Shown here: positions 26,765 to 36,886 of the stretch, one piece after another
How the letters are laid out: each line of letters opens with the position of its first letter
How positions within the stretch are numbered: position 1 is the first letter of the stretch
Source: Bacillus solitudinis
GTDB taxonomy: Bacteria > Bacillota > Bacilli > Bacillales > Bacillaceae_D
Length of the DNA stretch: 64,000 bases
Direction of reading: 5' to 3'
Assembly: GCF_002797395.1 (NCBI RefSeq)
Contig: NZ_KZ454943.1
Coordinates: 4,516,253-4,580,252 of the forward strand
Program-made: the position numbers and the translations under genes
Notes under the pieces: model-generated
What the model was told of the DNA's origin: nothing
Databases searched by the model: none
What the model saw: only the letters and a program-made list of their open reading frames with translations

Positions 26765-29101
26765 TTAACTCGTAAAACCATGTTTTGTATCCTCTATATA
26801 TGTTTCTTTTGGAATATCTTTTAAAAACGGGAAAACATCTTTATAGCAAATATCTAGATTATGCATCGCTCGCGTACATACCGTGTAGAATAAATGACGC
26901 TCACTTTCTTTGACATAGCTCGAAGCGTTATAGACGATGACGGCGTCAAACTCAACTCCTTTTGCTAAATAGGAAGGAATGATGAGAGTACCTTCATCAT
27001 AGCCGGTGGAGGTTTTTGTCATGAGCCTGATTGACAACAATTCTTTTAATTGTTCATAAGCTTGCACGCACTCTTGTGCTGTTTTACAAATAATTGCAAC
27101 TGTACGTTTTCGTTCGTCTCTTAATTGGCTTACTCTTTTCACCAACCATTGATATAAATCACCATCTTGTTTAATACGTGTAATGATAGGTTTATTTCCT
27201 TCACGATTAAAAGGTTCAATGTCCGCATCAATAATGGATTTCGTGCATTCGGTAATTTGTTTTGTTGATCGATAGCTTTTTGTTAACTCATACGATTCTA
27301 TCTCTTCGTGTTTAAATAGTGACTGTAAAGATGACTGAAAAGAAGATAATAGTGAATGCGTATAAATCGACTGATGCTTATCTCCTAAAACCGTCATTTT
27401 TGCTCTAGGAAACATGCTCTTTATAAAGGCAAACTGAAATGGCGAATAATCTTGTGCTTCATCAATAAAGACATGCCGAATGATAGTATTCATTTCGAAC
27501 CCTTCAATCTTCCCTTTTAAATATAAGAATGGCGTGGCATCTTCAAAAGGTAATACACCTTTTTCAATCTGACTTGTCGCCTGCTTAAACATTTCCCTAC
27601 CATCTTTTAAATCTGAAAGTTGACTAATCTCTTTAAGAAAAGTCATATATATTTTTGGGGCATCCAAGAATCGAATCTTTTTTATTGCATGTCGGACTTT
27701 TTTAAAATGTCTTTTTATAACCATCGTTTTCAGGATTTCTTCCTCACGATCGTAATCATAAAAGCTATCGTCTTTAAGGTCTTCATTTTGTTTACTCACT
27801 CTGTTAAACGCATAAAGATAACTTTCTTTATCAAGTAATTCTATTTCCCTTTCTACCCATTCCTTTCTGCGTTCTTGCTTTTCCATTTCTCTAAGCTCTT
27901 TAAGTAAGCGTTCGCAGACAAGGTTGATGCGATTTGGGATCGATAGAGTTGGATCAAGTTCATAAAACCAAGTTTCAATCATCTCATTTGAGAACAAGAC
28001 TTCCCCTTTTAAATTTATCTTTTTAAAAGCAAGGCCTTCCTCATTTAATTTCTCCACAAATACATCCATCTCTTCCATAAACCGAATCGATGATTTAAAT
28101 TTAATTCCTTCTAATCGAGCAAAATACTCTGGTTTTTCCGAATCAGTTAAGACATATTCCATTTGAGAAAATCCATCTTCTAAAGAAAACTCGTCTCCTA
28201 AACGATGCTCTATATAATCTTGAAACGTTGTTTGTTGCATATTCTCTTCCCCAAGTTCGGGTAAGACACTACCAATATAACTATTAAACATTGGATTAGG
28301 TGAAAATAGAACTATCTGATCGGCTTGTAACGTCGTCCGATACCTATAGAGAAGGTAGGCCACTCTTTGGAGAGCAGCTGAGGTTTTCCCACTTCCAGCA
28401 ACGCCCTGAACAATTAAGATACGGCAACGTTCATTACGAATAATTTGATTCTGTTCCTGCTGTATTGTTGCAACAATACTCTTCATTTGCGAATTAGCCT
28501 GTTCTCCCAATACTTCCTGAAGCATTTCATCACCGATTGTAATGCCAGTCGTAAACATATGCTCTATCTTCGCTTGCCGAATGATAAACTGCAGTTTTTC
28601 ATCAATCGTACCGGAAATAGTCCCAACAGGTGTCTCGTAACTTGCAGTCCCAGGCCCTGAATCATAATACAAACTTGAGATAGGTGCCCTCCAATCATAA
28701 ACATAAAAGTCGACGCCATTTCGATCCACAAATGATGCCGTTCCAATATAAATAGCTTCTCCTGCTGTTTCATCCTCTTCGGTAAATATAATTTTACCGA
28801 AATATGGCTTATCCTTGAGCCTATGTAAACTTCTCAGTTGTTTCACATCATGCTGATGACGACGTTCCTGCTCAGATAACACTTCTGCCTGTTGCTTAAT
28901 ACTAGCAACTGTTTCAGCTGTTTCTTCCGCATTCTCTAAATTAACGGTAACATCATCCCAAAACTTTTTTCGGATATCAACAACATCTTCTTTTACTCCC
29001 CCGACCTTCACTTTTAGTTCCTCTATTCGTTCCCCAATTTGAGCAACGACGCTGTCTACCCGTTCCTGTTCCTCCTGCAAATTTCTATCTTTATTATCCA
29101 T
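26765..29101 (-). CDS. helD: HelD RNA polymerase-recycling ATPase
   Basis: UvrD/Rep-like superfamily 1 ATPase that inserts into stalled RNA polymerase and releases DNA and RNA. The 778-residue protein starts with a long antiparallel coiled coil (residues 5-115). It then has Walker A VQGVAGSGKTSAALQRVAY, Walker B HVFIDEAQDYSPFQF, motif LGDKHQSIY and the C-terminal motifs ELTKSYRSTKQI and AKGVEFDAVIVY. The length and the coiled-coil arm fit B. subtilis HelD (YvgS) and not a true DNA helicase. Confidence 0.93.
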   Translation of the reverse strand: MDNKDRNLQEEQERVDSVVAQIGERIEELKVKVGGVKEDVVDIRKKFWDDVTVNLENAEETAETVASIKQQAEVLSEQERRHQHDVKQLRSLHRLKDKPYFGKIIFTEEDETAGEAIYIGTASFVDRNGVDFYVYDWRAPISSLYYDSGPGTASYETPVGTISGTIDEKLQFIIRQAKIEHMFTTGITIGDEMLQEVLGEQANSQMKSIVATIQQEQNQIIRNERCRILIVQGVAGSGKTSAALQRVAYLLYRYRTTLQADQIVLFSPNPMFNSYIGSVLPELGEENMQQTTFQDYIEHRLGDEFSLEDGFSQMEYVLTDSEKPEYFARLEGIKFKSSIRFMEEMDVFVEKLNEEGLAFKKINLKGEVLFSNEMIETWFYELDPTLSIPNRINLVCERLLKELREMEKQERRKEWVEREIELLDKESYLYAFNRVSKQNEDLKDDSFYDYDREEEILKTMVIKRHFKKVRHAIKKIRFLDAPKIYMTFLKEISQLSDLKDGREMFKQATSQIEKGVLPFEDATPFLYLKGKIEGFEMNTIIRHVFIDEAQDYSPFQFAFIKSMFPRAKMTVLGDKHQSIYTHSLLSSFQSSLQSLFKHEEIESYELTKSYRSTKQITECTKSIIDADIEPFNREGNKPIITRIKQDGDLYQWLVKRVSQLRDERKRTVAIICKTAQECVQAYEQLKELLSIRLMTKTSTGYDEGTLIIPSYLAKGVEFDAVIVYNASSYVKESERHLFYTVCTRAMHNLDICYKDVFPFLKDIPKETYIEDTKHGFTS

Positions 29102-29159
29102 ATGTCAACTCCCTTTTCTGCTTCTTATAGAAATGGAAATTTCCTTACATTAAGAGTAA

Positions 29160-29187
29160 GGGCATTGTTCAAAAAAAACAATGCCCC
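29160..29187 (-). terminator. terminator of csgA
   Basis: GGGCATTGTT and AACAATGCCC make a perfect ten-base-pair stem around an A/T loop, 22 bases after the csgA stop. Confidence 0.7.
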
Positions 29188-29208
29188 GATTTCCGTTATA
29201 CTCATACC

Positions 29209-29460
29209 TTAAATTAATAATTCATAAACTCCACTTAATTGCGCAATTCTTTGTTCATCCTCTTCCTGACGGGCGTAACCTATTTCTTTCTCTAGAATTA
29301 AATTTAAAATCTCTGCTTCTCCATCATCTAATCCATTTACAAAAGCTTCCTCATTCTCGTACGAGTGCTGCTCCAATCTGTTATAGATTCGTTGACAGAT
29401 TTCGTGATTGTCTACATGGTTTGATAATGATTCACGTAAATAAGCTAAATTCGTGTCCAA
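29209..29460 (-). CDS. csgA: sigma-G-dependent spore protein CsgA
   Basis: Small acidic forespore protein, 83 residues. The sequence LAYLRESLSNHVDNHEICQRIY through EIGYARQEEDEQRIAQLSGVYELL looks like the Bacillus CsgA acid-soluble spore protein as I remember it. A sigma-G-type promoter just upstream supports forespore expression. TTG start behind AGAGGATGG. The function in the spore is not established. Confidence 0.8.
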   Translation of the reverse strand: MDTNLAYLRESLSNHVDNHEICQRIYNRLEQHSYENEEAFVNGLDDGEAEILNLILEKEIGYARQEEDEQRIAQLSGVYELLI

Positions 29461-29498
29461 TATATACCATCCTCTCAGCTATTATATCCCTACATCAT

Positions 29499-29528
29499 TA
29501 GGATGGAACATCTAATCTTGAATATACA
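29499..29528 (-). promoter_or_regulatory. sigma-G promoter of csgA
   Basis: Minus strand TGTATA, 17 bases, CATCCTA, close to the sigma-G consensus TGAATA/CATACTA, 39 bases before the csgA start. Confidence 0.65.
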
Positions 29529-29621
29529 TCGGAGTAGTTAACTGCTTTTTCGCCACATAACTAAACAGAAAAAAATAATTCAGATAGAAACCAATTCTGG
29601 AAGAGATACAGCGATACTTAC

Positions 29622-29736
29622 TGCTTAGAGGGGCACTAAAAAAGTCCCTTTTAGCAAATTAATGGCTCCACACGTTGCGCTCATTGCTGAAAGGCCATTG
29701 AAAAAAGATGAAAATCGCACCTTTTTCATTGGCCTC
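29622..29736. repeat. dispersed repeat family, rearranged copy
   Basis: Contains a perfect 14-base inverted repeat (29692-29705 AGGCCATTGAAAAA, 29722-29735) with the shared core ATGAAAATCG. The preceding segment, read on the minus strand as GCGCAACGTGTGGAGCCATT, matches the internal module of the copies at 34.7, 37.6 and 50.4 kb. It begins with GAGGGGCACTAAAA, a decayed terminal repeat. It lies at the 3' end of the dinG-type gene. Confidence 0.75.
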
Positions 29737-29764
29737 TAAATATTACTATTCGTCTTTAAGACAT

Positions 29765-31708
29765 TTAAGAAATCCCCACTGGGGCAATCTCTTTAATTAA
29801 TCCTAAAAGCTTCTCATCTTCATGTATTCGTTCGTCTAAAATTGAAACGATTCCTCGGTCAGCGTGAGTACGAATTAAGCGACCGATCCCTTGACGTAAA
29901 CGAAGCATCATGTACGGAACATCCACGTCCCAATAGGCAGAGCTTGCTGCATTTCGCTTGGCTTCAAACACTGGATCCTTAGGAGGAAATGGCAATGACC
30001 AAATAATAACGTTTGAGAGAGATTCTCCAGGTATATCTAAACCTTCCCATAAACTAACCGCACAAAGGACAGAATTGATGTCCTCTTGAAATTTAGAGAT
30101 AAGTTCACTAATTTCCTGCTCCCCCTCGAATAAAAAGCGCCATTCATTAAAAGATGCCGTATTTCCTACCGCAGTTTTGAATTGTACTAATTCTTCTTCA
30201 CTTGTAAACAGAAGTAAGGCTTTACCATTGGTTTCTTTCAACACACTATACGTATAATCAAGCTTATGTTCAAAAGCTTTCTCGTTTTGAATATTTGGTG
30301 CATAAAGCTTCATTTGATTTTCATAATCAAACGGTGATTCCACAGTAAATGATTGAAACTTATCAATTCCCAAACTCTCAGCTAAGTAGGAAAACGATTC
30401 ATTTGTTGATAATGTTGCTGAAGAGAAGATAAACGGAATATGTTTTGAAAATACTTTTTCTTTTAATACTTCTTCAACTAGACGTGGCATAATAACTAGC
30501 GTGAAGCCTTGCTTATCCTCAGTCACCCAAGAAATAACATTATTTCTTTTCACAAAAATAGAAAGCGCATGTTGAATCATATCTAAATGTTCTTCTACAA
30601 TTTTTAATTGATACTCATTAATCGTATAAAGTTCACTTTCAAAAACAATCTCATCTTCTAGTCGCGAGATTAACGAGACAAAACGACTTGCTTCAGAGAT
30701 AACGATCTCTTCATTGACAAGCTCCCTTCGATTGGAACCTTGGACCACTTTTGAATGATCACGCAGTAAAAATGACAAATGAAGGCTTTGCGAAATCATT
30801 TCGTCAACAAGAACAGCAAATTCTTCACGTACATTATTTTCAAGTAAGCGCGTCAGAAGTTCTTCTAGGACGTCATGTCGATATTTATATGTTAATGCCT
30901 TTTGTGCGGCAACTTCTAGTAAATGTCCTTCATCAAACACAACTGAACTTGCCTCAGGTAGAAGCGGGAGCTGTCCTTCTCGTTTTCTTGATTCATACGT
31001 CCATACATGTTCCATGTAAAAATCATGAGAGCAAATAATTAAATCTGTTGACTTCCGGTAATGTTCCCGTGAAAGGGTTTGGCCACAACGATGTCGCTGC
31101 TCACATACGAAACAGTCTTGAAACGAATCCCAACCTACTTTATTCCATTGCTCATTCGTAAGCGTTGGATATTCTTTCCGATCGCCATAATGATAGTATG
31201 ATTGCATCGTTTGATTTGAATGTACGAATGGTGGTAATGAAACATACATATCGTCATAAATTTCATGATAATCTTCTGTTTCTCTTTCTTGGTCAAGTTT
31301 CTGTAAGCAAAGATATTGGTCTTTTGACTTAGCAAGTCGTACATCAATCGACAATCCTAACAAGTTAGAGATTTTCGCAATGTCCCCTTCTTTTTTTACG
31401 AGCTGTTCAATTAATGATTCATCAGCACAGGCAATAATCGCAGGTTTACGTTTATATCGTGCAAAGCATAATGCATATAATAAATAGACAATCGTCTTCC
31501 CTGTTCCAACACCTGCTTCAGCAAACATTATTTTATTTTCAATAAATGCTTTCTCAAGTTGAAAGGCCATAAAAATCTGCTCATCACGCAGTTCCATTCC
31601 TGCTTCGGGTAAAATATCATAAAACACATCCCCAATCCATTCATTTAGTTGTTCAAAGAATGGACGTTTCGGGTCAAAATTAAAAGGTAACTTCTCATAA
31701 TTGCTCAC
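29765..31708 (-). CDS. ypvA: DinG/XPD-family helicase
   Basis: Superfamily 2 DNA helicase of the DinG group (B. subtilis YpvA), 647 residues. Motif I AEAGVGTGKTIVYLLYA, DEAH-like motif VVFDEGHLLE, motif V/VI SLWEGLDIPGE and RLRQGIGRLIR. Cysteines consistent with an iron-sulfur cluster domain lie between motifs I and II (YLCLQKL, FVCEQRHRCGQ), as in DinG and XPD. No exonuclease domain is fused, unlike the longer DinG of B. subtilis. Role in genome maintenance inferred from the family. Confidence 0.9.
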   Translation of the reverse strand: MSNYEKLPFNFDPKRPFFEQLNEWIGDVFYDILPEAGMELRDEQIFMAFQLEKAFIENKIMFAEAGVGTGKTIVYLLYALCFARYKRKPAIIACADESLIEQLVKKEGDIAKISNLLGLSIDVRLAKSKDQYLCLQKLDQERETEDYHEIYDDMYVSLPPFVHSNQTMQSYYHYGDRKEYPTLTNEQWNKVGWDSFQDCFVCEQRHRCGQTLSREHYRKSTDLIICSHDFYMEHVWTYESRKREGQLPLLPEASSVVFDEGHLLEVAAQKALTYKYRHDVLEELLTRLLENNVREEFAVLVDEMISQSLHLSFLLRDHSKVVQGSNRRELVNEEIVISEASRFVSLISRLEDEIVFESELYTINEYQLKIVEEHLDMIQHALSIFVKRNNVISWVTEDKQGFTLVIMPRLVEEVLKEKVFSKHIPFIFSSATLSTNESFSYLAESLGIDKFQSFTVESPFDYENQMKLYAPNIQNEKAFEHKLDYTYSVLKETNGKALLLFTSEEELVQFKTAVGNTASFNEWRFLFEGEQEISELISKFQEDINSVLCAVSLWEGLDIPGESLSNVIIWSLPFPPKDPVFEAKRNAASSAYWDVDVPYMMLRLRQGIGRLIRTHADRGIVSILDERIHEDEKLLGLIKEIAPVGIS

Positions 31709-31768
31709 TCAATCTTCCTCCATATCTACTATGTGCAATTGCTTCATCAGATAAATCATCTGTTTCGA

Positions 31769-33691
31769 CTATAACGACTTTAAAATCAACTTTTTTAATA
31801 AAGGGGCAAATTGCTCAGGTAATTTATCAACACTCGGAATGAGAACATGCTCTTTCCCATAAATATTACGCATTGTTTTCTCATCGGTTTCTTCTATGTC
31901 CCCATCTGCTAAAAACATGCCGATTACGTCAATCCCTTGCTTTCTAGCATGCAACACTGCCTCATGTGTATCGACAATTCCGTTCTGATCATAAGAGTCT
32001 GCAGCTGGTTCACCGTCAGAAAACACTAGCAAAAACTTATGTTTTTCTGGATGTCTAATAAGTTCTTCTGTTACAACGCGGATGCTAAAGCCATCACGGT
32101 TGTCTTCTTCAGGTTGTAACTGAACAATTTCCGCACCTATGCTATGAATCGACTGTTCGTAGGAAATAACCCGATGAAAGTAATTAGGTTGAAATCCCTT
32201 TTTTACTTCGTTCGCATCTTCCCAAAAACCAATAATTTCATGAGGGATTCTAAGTTTTTTTAGGACTTCATGAAATAATGTAATTCCTTTTTTTGTCTCC
32301 GTCATTTTATTATGCATAGAAGCAGAGCAATCGACCAATAAGGTAAATACCGCATCAATATCAGATGATGGACTGTTTTTTTTATAAAAGACTCTCGGCA
32401 CGGCCTCAAATGTAATTGGTAACAGTTTTTTTGAGAGACGTCCATAGAGTAAGTCTCGCTTAGGATTCGTTTTTTTATGCTCCAACGTTTTTTCAATCGT
32501 TGATGCTAACTTTCGACGATAACCATCGATCTCCTCTACAAATGATTGATACGTACTTATTTCGTCCATTGTCAGTGTGGTCACATGCTTATCGACTCCT
32601 ATTGCATACTTGTTTTCCTCACCGTATTTCGAAGAAGCACCAGCTTGCTCCTTCGATTCCGTTTCTTGCAAGGCTTCAAGAGAAGAATAATCTTTCTCCT
32701 TACTTTTCCCGGAGGCTCCTTGAATTGACGCCATGGCCTGGTCACCGTCCTCACTCTCCCGTGCACCATCCCCGAGCATATTTGTTTTTGTCCCACTCTC
32801 TAGTTCAAATTGAAGAAAGGTTTGATTTGTTTGTTCATCTGCTTCAATTTCCCTGTGCCACGTTGAAAAGGATTGCTCGGAACTATCATTATCTTGTTGG
32901 TCACCTGCTGCCTCATCATCATTTTTTAATTCTTCGTTTCTCGTTAAATCATCAAAGCTTGTCTCTTTTTTTAAGATATTATTTTGTTCATAAAACGGAT
33001 AGACAAAATATTCATTCATCGAGTCTCGTTCATAATCTGACGTTAAACGAAATACAATGGTTTCACAAATTCGTGCAATATCTGACGTGCTACTTGCTTC
33101 AAACACTTCGTATATAGTCGGCTTAAGAACATCAAGTAACTGGCATTGCTTCTCGTTTGCCTCTTGGAAATTCTCATGAAACGTCGTCGCTTCTACCGTT
33201 AAAAAAATCAAACAAAAAAGCTCATCGATGAAATAGCTCATCGTCTTATTGGTTAGAGCTTGACTGCGATAATATTTTTTTAAAGTTTCTCTGCGAATCG
33301 TAAATAACTTCTCAGTTCCAGGTCGTTCTTTCTTGCATAATTCCTCAATTCGAATATCTTCAAATAATGTAAACAGCTGTTGTGCAAATTTTTTAAGATG
33401 AGTCGGTTCCATTAACTTTTTATAATTATTTAAAACATCTTCATTCGTATATTTTCTAGTGCCAATCGCACGTAAAATAAGGTCGGTTTTATAACCGGCA
33501 ACCATCTCCAAATTATTTCGATTGTCCCAAAAGTGACTCGCTGTTATTCGGTTTTTAGCTTGGTCAATATAGTGCCCGAAATGATAGTCAAATTCTAATT
33601 CCTCATTTTCTGCTAGCACTCCGGCTAAATCCTGAAGCTGGAGAAAAAGGTTTGTATCGACTTTTGAGTCATTAAACAAGATAAATTTCAT
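31769..33691 (-). CDS. yojO: VWA domain protein, NorD/CbbO type
   Basis: 640-residue protein whose C-terminal 200 residues form a von Willebrand A domain with an intact metal-ion site (LLVDCSASMHNK, then FSDGEPAADSYD). The middle (residues 240-345) is a Glu/Gln/Ser-rich disordered stretch. Together with the neighbouring MoxR-type ATPase it makes a NorD/NorQ or CbbO/CbbQ-type pair, a chaperone system that remodels or inserts metals into target enzymes. The target in Bacilli is unknown. It resembles B. subtilis YojO. Confidence 0.87.
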   Translation of the reverse strand: MKFILFNDSKVDTNLFLQLQDLAGVLAENEELEFDYHFGHYIDQAKNRITASHFWDNRNNLEMVAGYKTDLILRAIGTRKYTNEDVLNNYKKLMEPTHLKKFAQQLFTLFEDIRIEELCKKERPGTEKLFTIRRETLKKYYRSQALTNKTMSYFIDELFCLIFLTVEATTFHENFQEANEKQCQLLDVLKPTIYEVFEASSTSDIARICETIVFRLTSDYERDSMNEYFVYPFYEQNNILKKETSFDDLTRNEELKNDDEAAGDQQDNDSSEQSFSTWHREIEADEQTNQTFLQFELESGTKTNMLGDGARESEDGDQAMASIQGASGKSKEKDYSSLEALQETESKEQAGASSKYGEENKYAIGVDKHVTTLTMDEISTYQSFVEEIDGYRRKLASTIEKTLEHKKTNPKRDLLYGRLSKKLLPITFEAVPRVFYKKNSPSSDIDAVFTLLVDCSASMHNKMTETKKGITLFHEVLKKLRIPHEIIGFWEDANEVKKGFQPNYFHRVISYEQSIHSIGAEIVQLQPEEDNRDGFSIRVVTEELIRHPEKHKFLLVFSDGEPAADSYDQNGIVDTHEAVLHARKQGIDVIGMFLADGDIEETDEKTMRNIYGKEHVLIPSVDKLPEQFAPLLKKLILKSL

Positions 33692-33712
33692 CTATTCTCC
33701 TCTTCTCAAAGC

Positions 33713-34582
33713 TTAAAATAAAGTATCTGCTAAATTTTCTACGATTTCCTTTTCTCTATCTTCGTCCAATTTATCAATAATAGACCGTTTTATTGCTCTT
33801 AATGGTGGAATGATTGAGGCAAGATCACACGCATCAAGTAATGCACGAATCGACGTTGCATCCTCGGACAATTTACCTTGTTTTGATGCTAAAATTAAGT
33901 CTTTTGACAAACGAACAAATTGTTCAATCGTTTTTTCATCTATTAATCGCGTTTCTACACGTATCAGTCCTTCAAGCAACGTTCCTTCAACATAAGGTAC
34001 CTCAATAATCACAAAACGATTTTTTAAGGCTTCATTCAATGGGACCGTTCCGACATAACCTTCATTTATTGCTGCGATAACACCAAAGCCTTGTTCAGCT
34101 TTAACAACCTCAGCAGTAAAAGGATTGGTTAACGTTTTTCGATAATCAAGCACACTATTAATTAATGGTAATGTTTCAGGCTTTGCCATATTGACCTCAT
34201 CAATATAGAGGAAATGCCCTTTTTTCATTGCTTCTACTACAGGTCCAGATACAAACTCAATGGTCTGTTTACCGTCCACGGAATGTAATGTTTTAAAGCC
34301 CAATAAACTTTCTGCATCTAAATCGACGGAACAATTCACCATGTGCATCGGTCTTTGAAATAGTTTTGATAGGCTTTCTGCAAATTTCGTTTTGCCTGAA
34401 CCTGTTGGACCTTTCAACAAAACATTCTTCCCCATTGTTAAGGCGACAACAGCATCTATCACCAAATCAGAATCAGGCGACACATAGCCACCTTTTCCAA
34501 CTAAATGCTCATATTCATCGGAATACTTCAATCTCTCTTCCGAAATTAACGTTAAAATTTCATTAGATAATATATGTTCCAT
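33713..34582 (-). CDS. yojN: MoxR/NorQ-type AAA+ ATPase
   Basis: 289-residue AAA+ chaperone. Walker A LLKGPTGSGKTKFAESLS, Walker B HFLYIDEVNMAKPE, sensor region VIAAINEGYVGTV and arginine-finger segment LNEALKNRFVII. It is encoded 21 bases upstream of the VWA gene, and the two should act as an ATPase/adaptor pair. B. subtilis YojN is the counterpart. Length is typical of the CbbQ/NorQ branch. Confidence 0.9.
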   Translation of the reverse strand: MEHILSNEILTLISEERLKYSDEYEHLVGKGGYVSPDSDLVIDAVVALTMGKNVLLKGPTGSGKTKFAESLSKLFQRPMHMVNCSVDLDAESLLGFKTLHSVDGKQTIEFVSGPVVEAMKKGHFLYIDEVNMAKPETLPLINSVLDYRKTLTNPFTAEVVKAEQGFGVIAAINEGYVGTVPLNEALKNRFVIIEVPYVEGTLLEGLIRVETRLIDEKTIEQFVRLSKDLILASKQGKLSEDATSIRALLDACDLASIIPPLRAIKRSIIDKLDEDREKEIVENLADTLF

Positions 34583-34690
34583 TGCTATCCATAATCTCCT
34601 TTATTGTTCAAACGCTTTACTGTCTATCGTACCATATTTTTCTCAATTACATGCGTTTGCTGCTTATTCGTCTAGAAGGAGAAGTTTGAA

Positions 34691-34890
34691 AGAGGACACT
34701 GAAAAAGAGTGCTTTCCTATTTCAGTGCCCTCTTAGTAATGCGTGGAGCCGTTGCCCGGTTTTAAAAAGCCTTGCTATGAGTGATTTTCTCATAGCAAGG
34801 CGCGCAACGAGTGAAGCCATTCCTACTTCCTCGAAATGCTTTCAAAGGGTTTTTCAGTGGCCTCGAAAATCGTCCTTTTTCAGTGGCCTT
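34691..34890. repeat. MITE-like repeat, left flank of the R-M island
   Basis: About 200 bases with terminal inverted repeats: it begins AGAGGACACTGAAAAA and ends TTTTTCAGTGGCCTT. Inside are the hairpin GCCTTGCTATGAG/CTCATAGCAAGGC and the module GGAGCCGTTGCCCGG. The downstream 140 bases are nearly identical to 37605-37738. A second TTTTTCAGTGGCCT end about 35 bases in (ending near 34863) shows a duplicated right terminus. No transposase frame. Confidence 0.9.
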
Positions 34891-34943
34891 AATGCTATCT
34901 TATCTATCATTACATTTAGTTTTAGCCTAATACAATGTCTATG

Positions 34944-35744
34944 TTAAAAAATACTGAGTTGAACATCGTCTTTGTACCTTTTTTCAGTAAGGGATAAGAA
35001 TTCTTCTTCCAAATCAATTCCAATATACTTTCGGTTTAGCTTTGTTGCCACAATGCCTGTTGTTCCACTCCCATTAAAAGGGTCAAGAATTAATTGATTT
35101 TCTGTTGTGGAGGCTAAGATAATTCTTTCTAACAAAGCAATTGGTTTCTGTGTTGGGTGTTTGCCATGTTTTTTTTCGCTTTTTTTCGTAGTGGGGATGT
35201 CCCAAACATCTCTCATTTGTTTACCATTATTAATTTCTTTCATTAAACTATAATTAAAGTAGTGCTTAGCTTTCTCACTCTTCTTTGCCCATAAAACGGT
35301 TTCTGTCGAGTGGGTAAAATATCGGCAGGCTAAATTAGGAGAAGCATTTCTTTTATACCACGTAATATTATTTAATATTTTATAGCGTAATTCATTTAAC
35401 GCCATGCCGATGGAGTAAATATTATGAAACGTTCCAGAAATCCAAATCGTCCCATCCTTTTTTAAAATTCTTTGACATTCTTTCAGCCAACTTGTATTAA
35501 ACGTATGAATTTCCTCAAGTGAATTTAACGTATCCCATTTCCCTTTATTTACGGACACCATTTTTCCAGAGCTGCAGGTTATCCCGTTATTAGAGAGAAA
35601 GTAAGGTGGGTCCGCAAAAATCATATCAACAGATTCATCATTCATTTTCTTTAATAACTGCAAGCTATCTTCTTTCACTAAAAGAAACTCATCATCTTTA
35701 AAAAAGATATTCTCCTTATTTAGTTCATGAAAAATCTCAATCAT
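34944..35744 (-). CDS. DpnA-like adenine-N6 DNA methyltransferase
   Basis: Beta-class (catalytic motif first) N6-adenine methyltransferase, 266 residues. DPPYFLSNNGITCSSGK is catalytic motif IV with the DpnA/HinfI-like continuation, and SAM motif I DPFNGSGTTGIVATKLNRK lies near the C-terminus. In DpnII systems, DpnA methylates GATC on single- and double-stranded DNA and protects incoming DNA. It starts 57 bases after the Dam-like gene on the same strand. GATC specificity is inferred from the partners. Confidence 0.88.
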   Translation of the reverse strand: MIEIFHELNKENIFFKDDEFLLVKEDSLQLLKKMNDESVDMIFADPPYFLSNNGITCSSGKMVSVNKGKWDTLNSLEEIHTFNTSWLKECQRILKKDGTIWISGTFHNIYSIGMALNELRYKILNNITWYKRNASPNLACRYFTHSTETVLWAKKSEKAKHYFNYSLMKEINNGKQMRDVWDIPTTKKSEKKHGKHPTQKPIALLERIILASTTENQLILDPFNGSGTTGIVATKLNRKYIGIDLEEEFLSLTEKRYKDDVQLSIF

Positions 35745-35801
35745 TATTCCAACTCCTAGTAAAGTACTTGAATACGTCCGATACCTAGTCTCAGTTATTT
35801 T

Positions 35802-36725
35802 TTAGAAATTGGTAATTAATAACTCACTTATTGTTCCGCGACTACCGCCTTTTGAATTTATATTTCTTCTAGCACTAACTCGCTCAATCGTAAAACCCTC
35901 ATATAAATCATCAAAAAAGTTGTCATCTTCATCCACATTTTTGGGGTCGGAATTACTAAGCATTAATAAGGCACCCCTTTCATGTAGTTCTCTATAATAT
36001 GTAGCAAGCTCTTCTTGCTCTTTATCAGTAAAGTCGAATTTACTGTATGCCGTAAAACTAGACGATGTATTTAAAGGTCTGTATGGCGGGTCAAAGTAAA
36101 CAAACGTTTCCGTATCAATCACGTCTCTACTTTCTCTATAATCCCCCAAATGGATGTGAACCCTCTGCAAGAATTGATGAGCTAATTGAAGATTATCTTC
36201 ATCACAAATTCTTGGGTTTTTATAATCTCCAATCGGAACATTGAATAATCCTTTTTTATTCACTCTAAACAATCCATTAAAGCAAGTTCGATTTAAAAAA
36301 ATAAACTGCCCTGCACGTATCATCTTTTTTTCATGATAAGACCTAAAATCAAACTCCAACAAATCTGAGTTGAAATCCTGTCTAATTTGGTAATAGTATT
36401 CTTTCCTAGCTTCCTTGTCCAGTGGAATAAACTCTAGCTCAAATTTTTCTAAAATGCTGATAAGACTAGCGACATCCCTTTTTATCACTTCATATACTGT
36501 ATATAATTCAGGATTAATATCCCAAATATAGGCTTCTTCAATCTCATATTTTTGCACAATATCGAACAATACGGCCCCGCTTCCGGCAAACGGCTCGACA
36601 TATTTCTTAATATTTCTTTCTTTTAATAGGTCCCGGTAGTATGTTTCAAAGGTATTTAACAGTTGTGTCTTCCCACCAGCCCATTTTAAAACAGGACGAG
36701 CTAGTTTACTTGTATCAGCTATCAT
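35802..36725 (-). CDS. DpnM/Dam-type GATC adenine methyltransferase
   Basis: Alpha-class N6-adenine methyltransferase, 307 residues, first gene of the modification operon. SAM motif LKWAGGKTQLL plus FVEPFAGSGAVLFDI, target-recognition region in the middle (FNGLFRVNKKGLFNVPIG, typical of Dam/DpnM), and catalytic motif YFDPPYRPL. It should methylate GATC and protect the host from the divergent nuclease. The start ATG follows GGAGGTTTGTAT. It is divergently transcribed from the nuclease gene across a 160-base AT-rich region that must hold both promoters. Confidence 0.92.
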   Translation of the reverse strand: MIADTSKLARPVLKWAGGKTQLLNTFETYYRDLLKERNIKKYVEPFAGSGAVLFDIVQKYEIEEAYIWDINPELYTVYEVIKRDVASLISILEKFELEFIPLDKEARKEYYYQIRQDFNSDLLEFDFRSYHEKKMIRAGQFIFLNRTCFNGLFRVNKKGLFNVPIGDYKNPRICDEDNLQLAHQFLQRVHIHLGDYRESRDVIDTETFVYFDPPYRPLNTSSSFTAYSKFDFTDKEQEELATYYRELHERGALLMLSNSDPKNVDEDDNFFDDLYEGFTIERVSARRNINSKGGSRGTISELLITNF

Positions 36726-36886
36726 CTATACAAACCTCCATTTATCACAAATAAACCCTAGTTATAATCTCCTACAACCTATATAATTATATTGGGAAAT
36801 TAATTTTCGGATATTTTCAAAAAAAACGTACTACAAAACTATATTCATTACTTAGTGTCTGGTCAAAAAATATGAGGTGATTATAA

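Noticed and set aside
32500-33117. 205-codon plus-strand frame
   Set aside because: Antisense to the disordered and middle part of the VWA protein gene, with no ribosome-binding site. The opposite strand encodes a coherent family protein.
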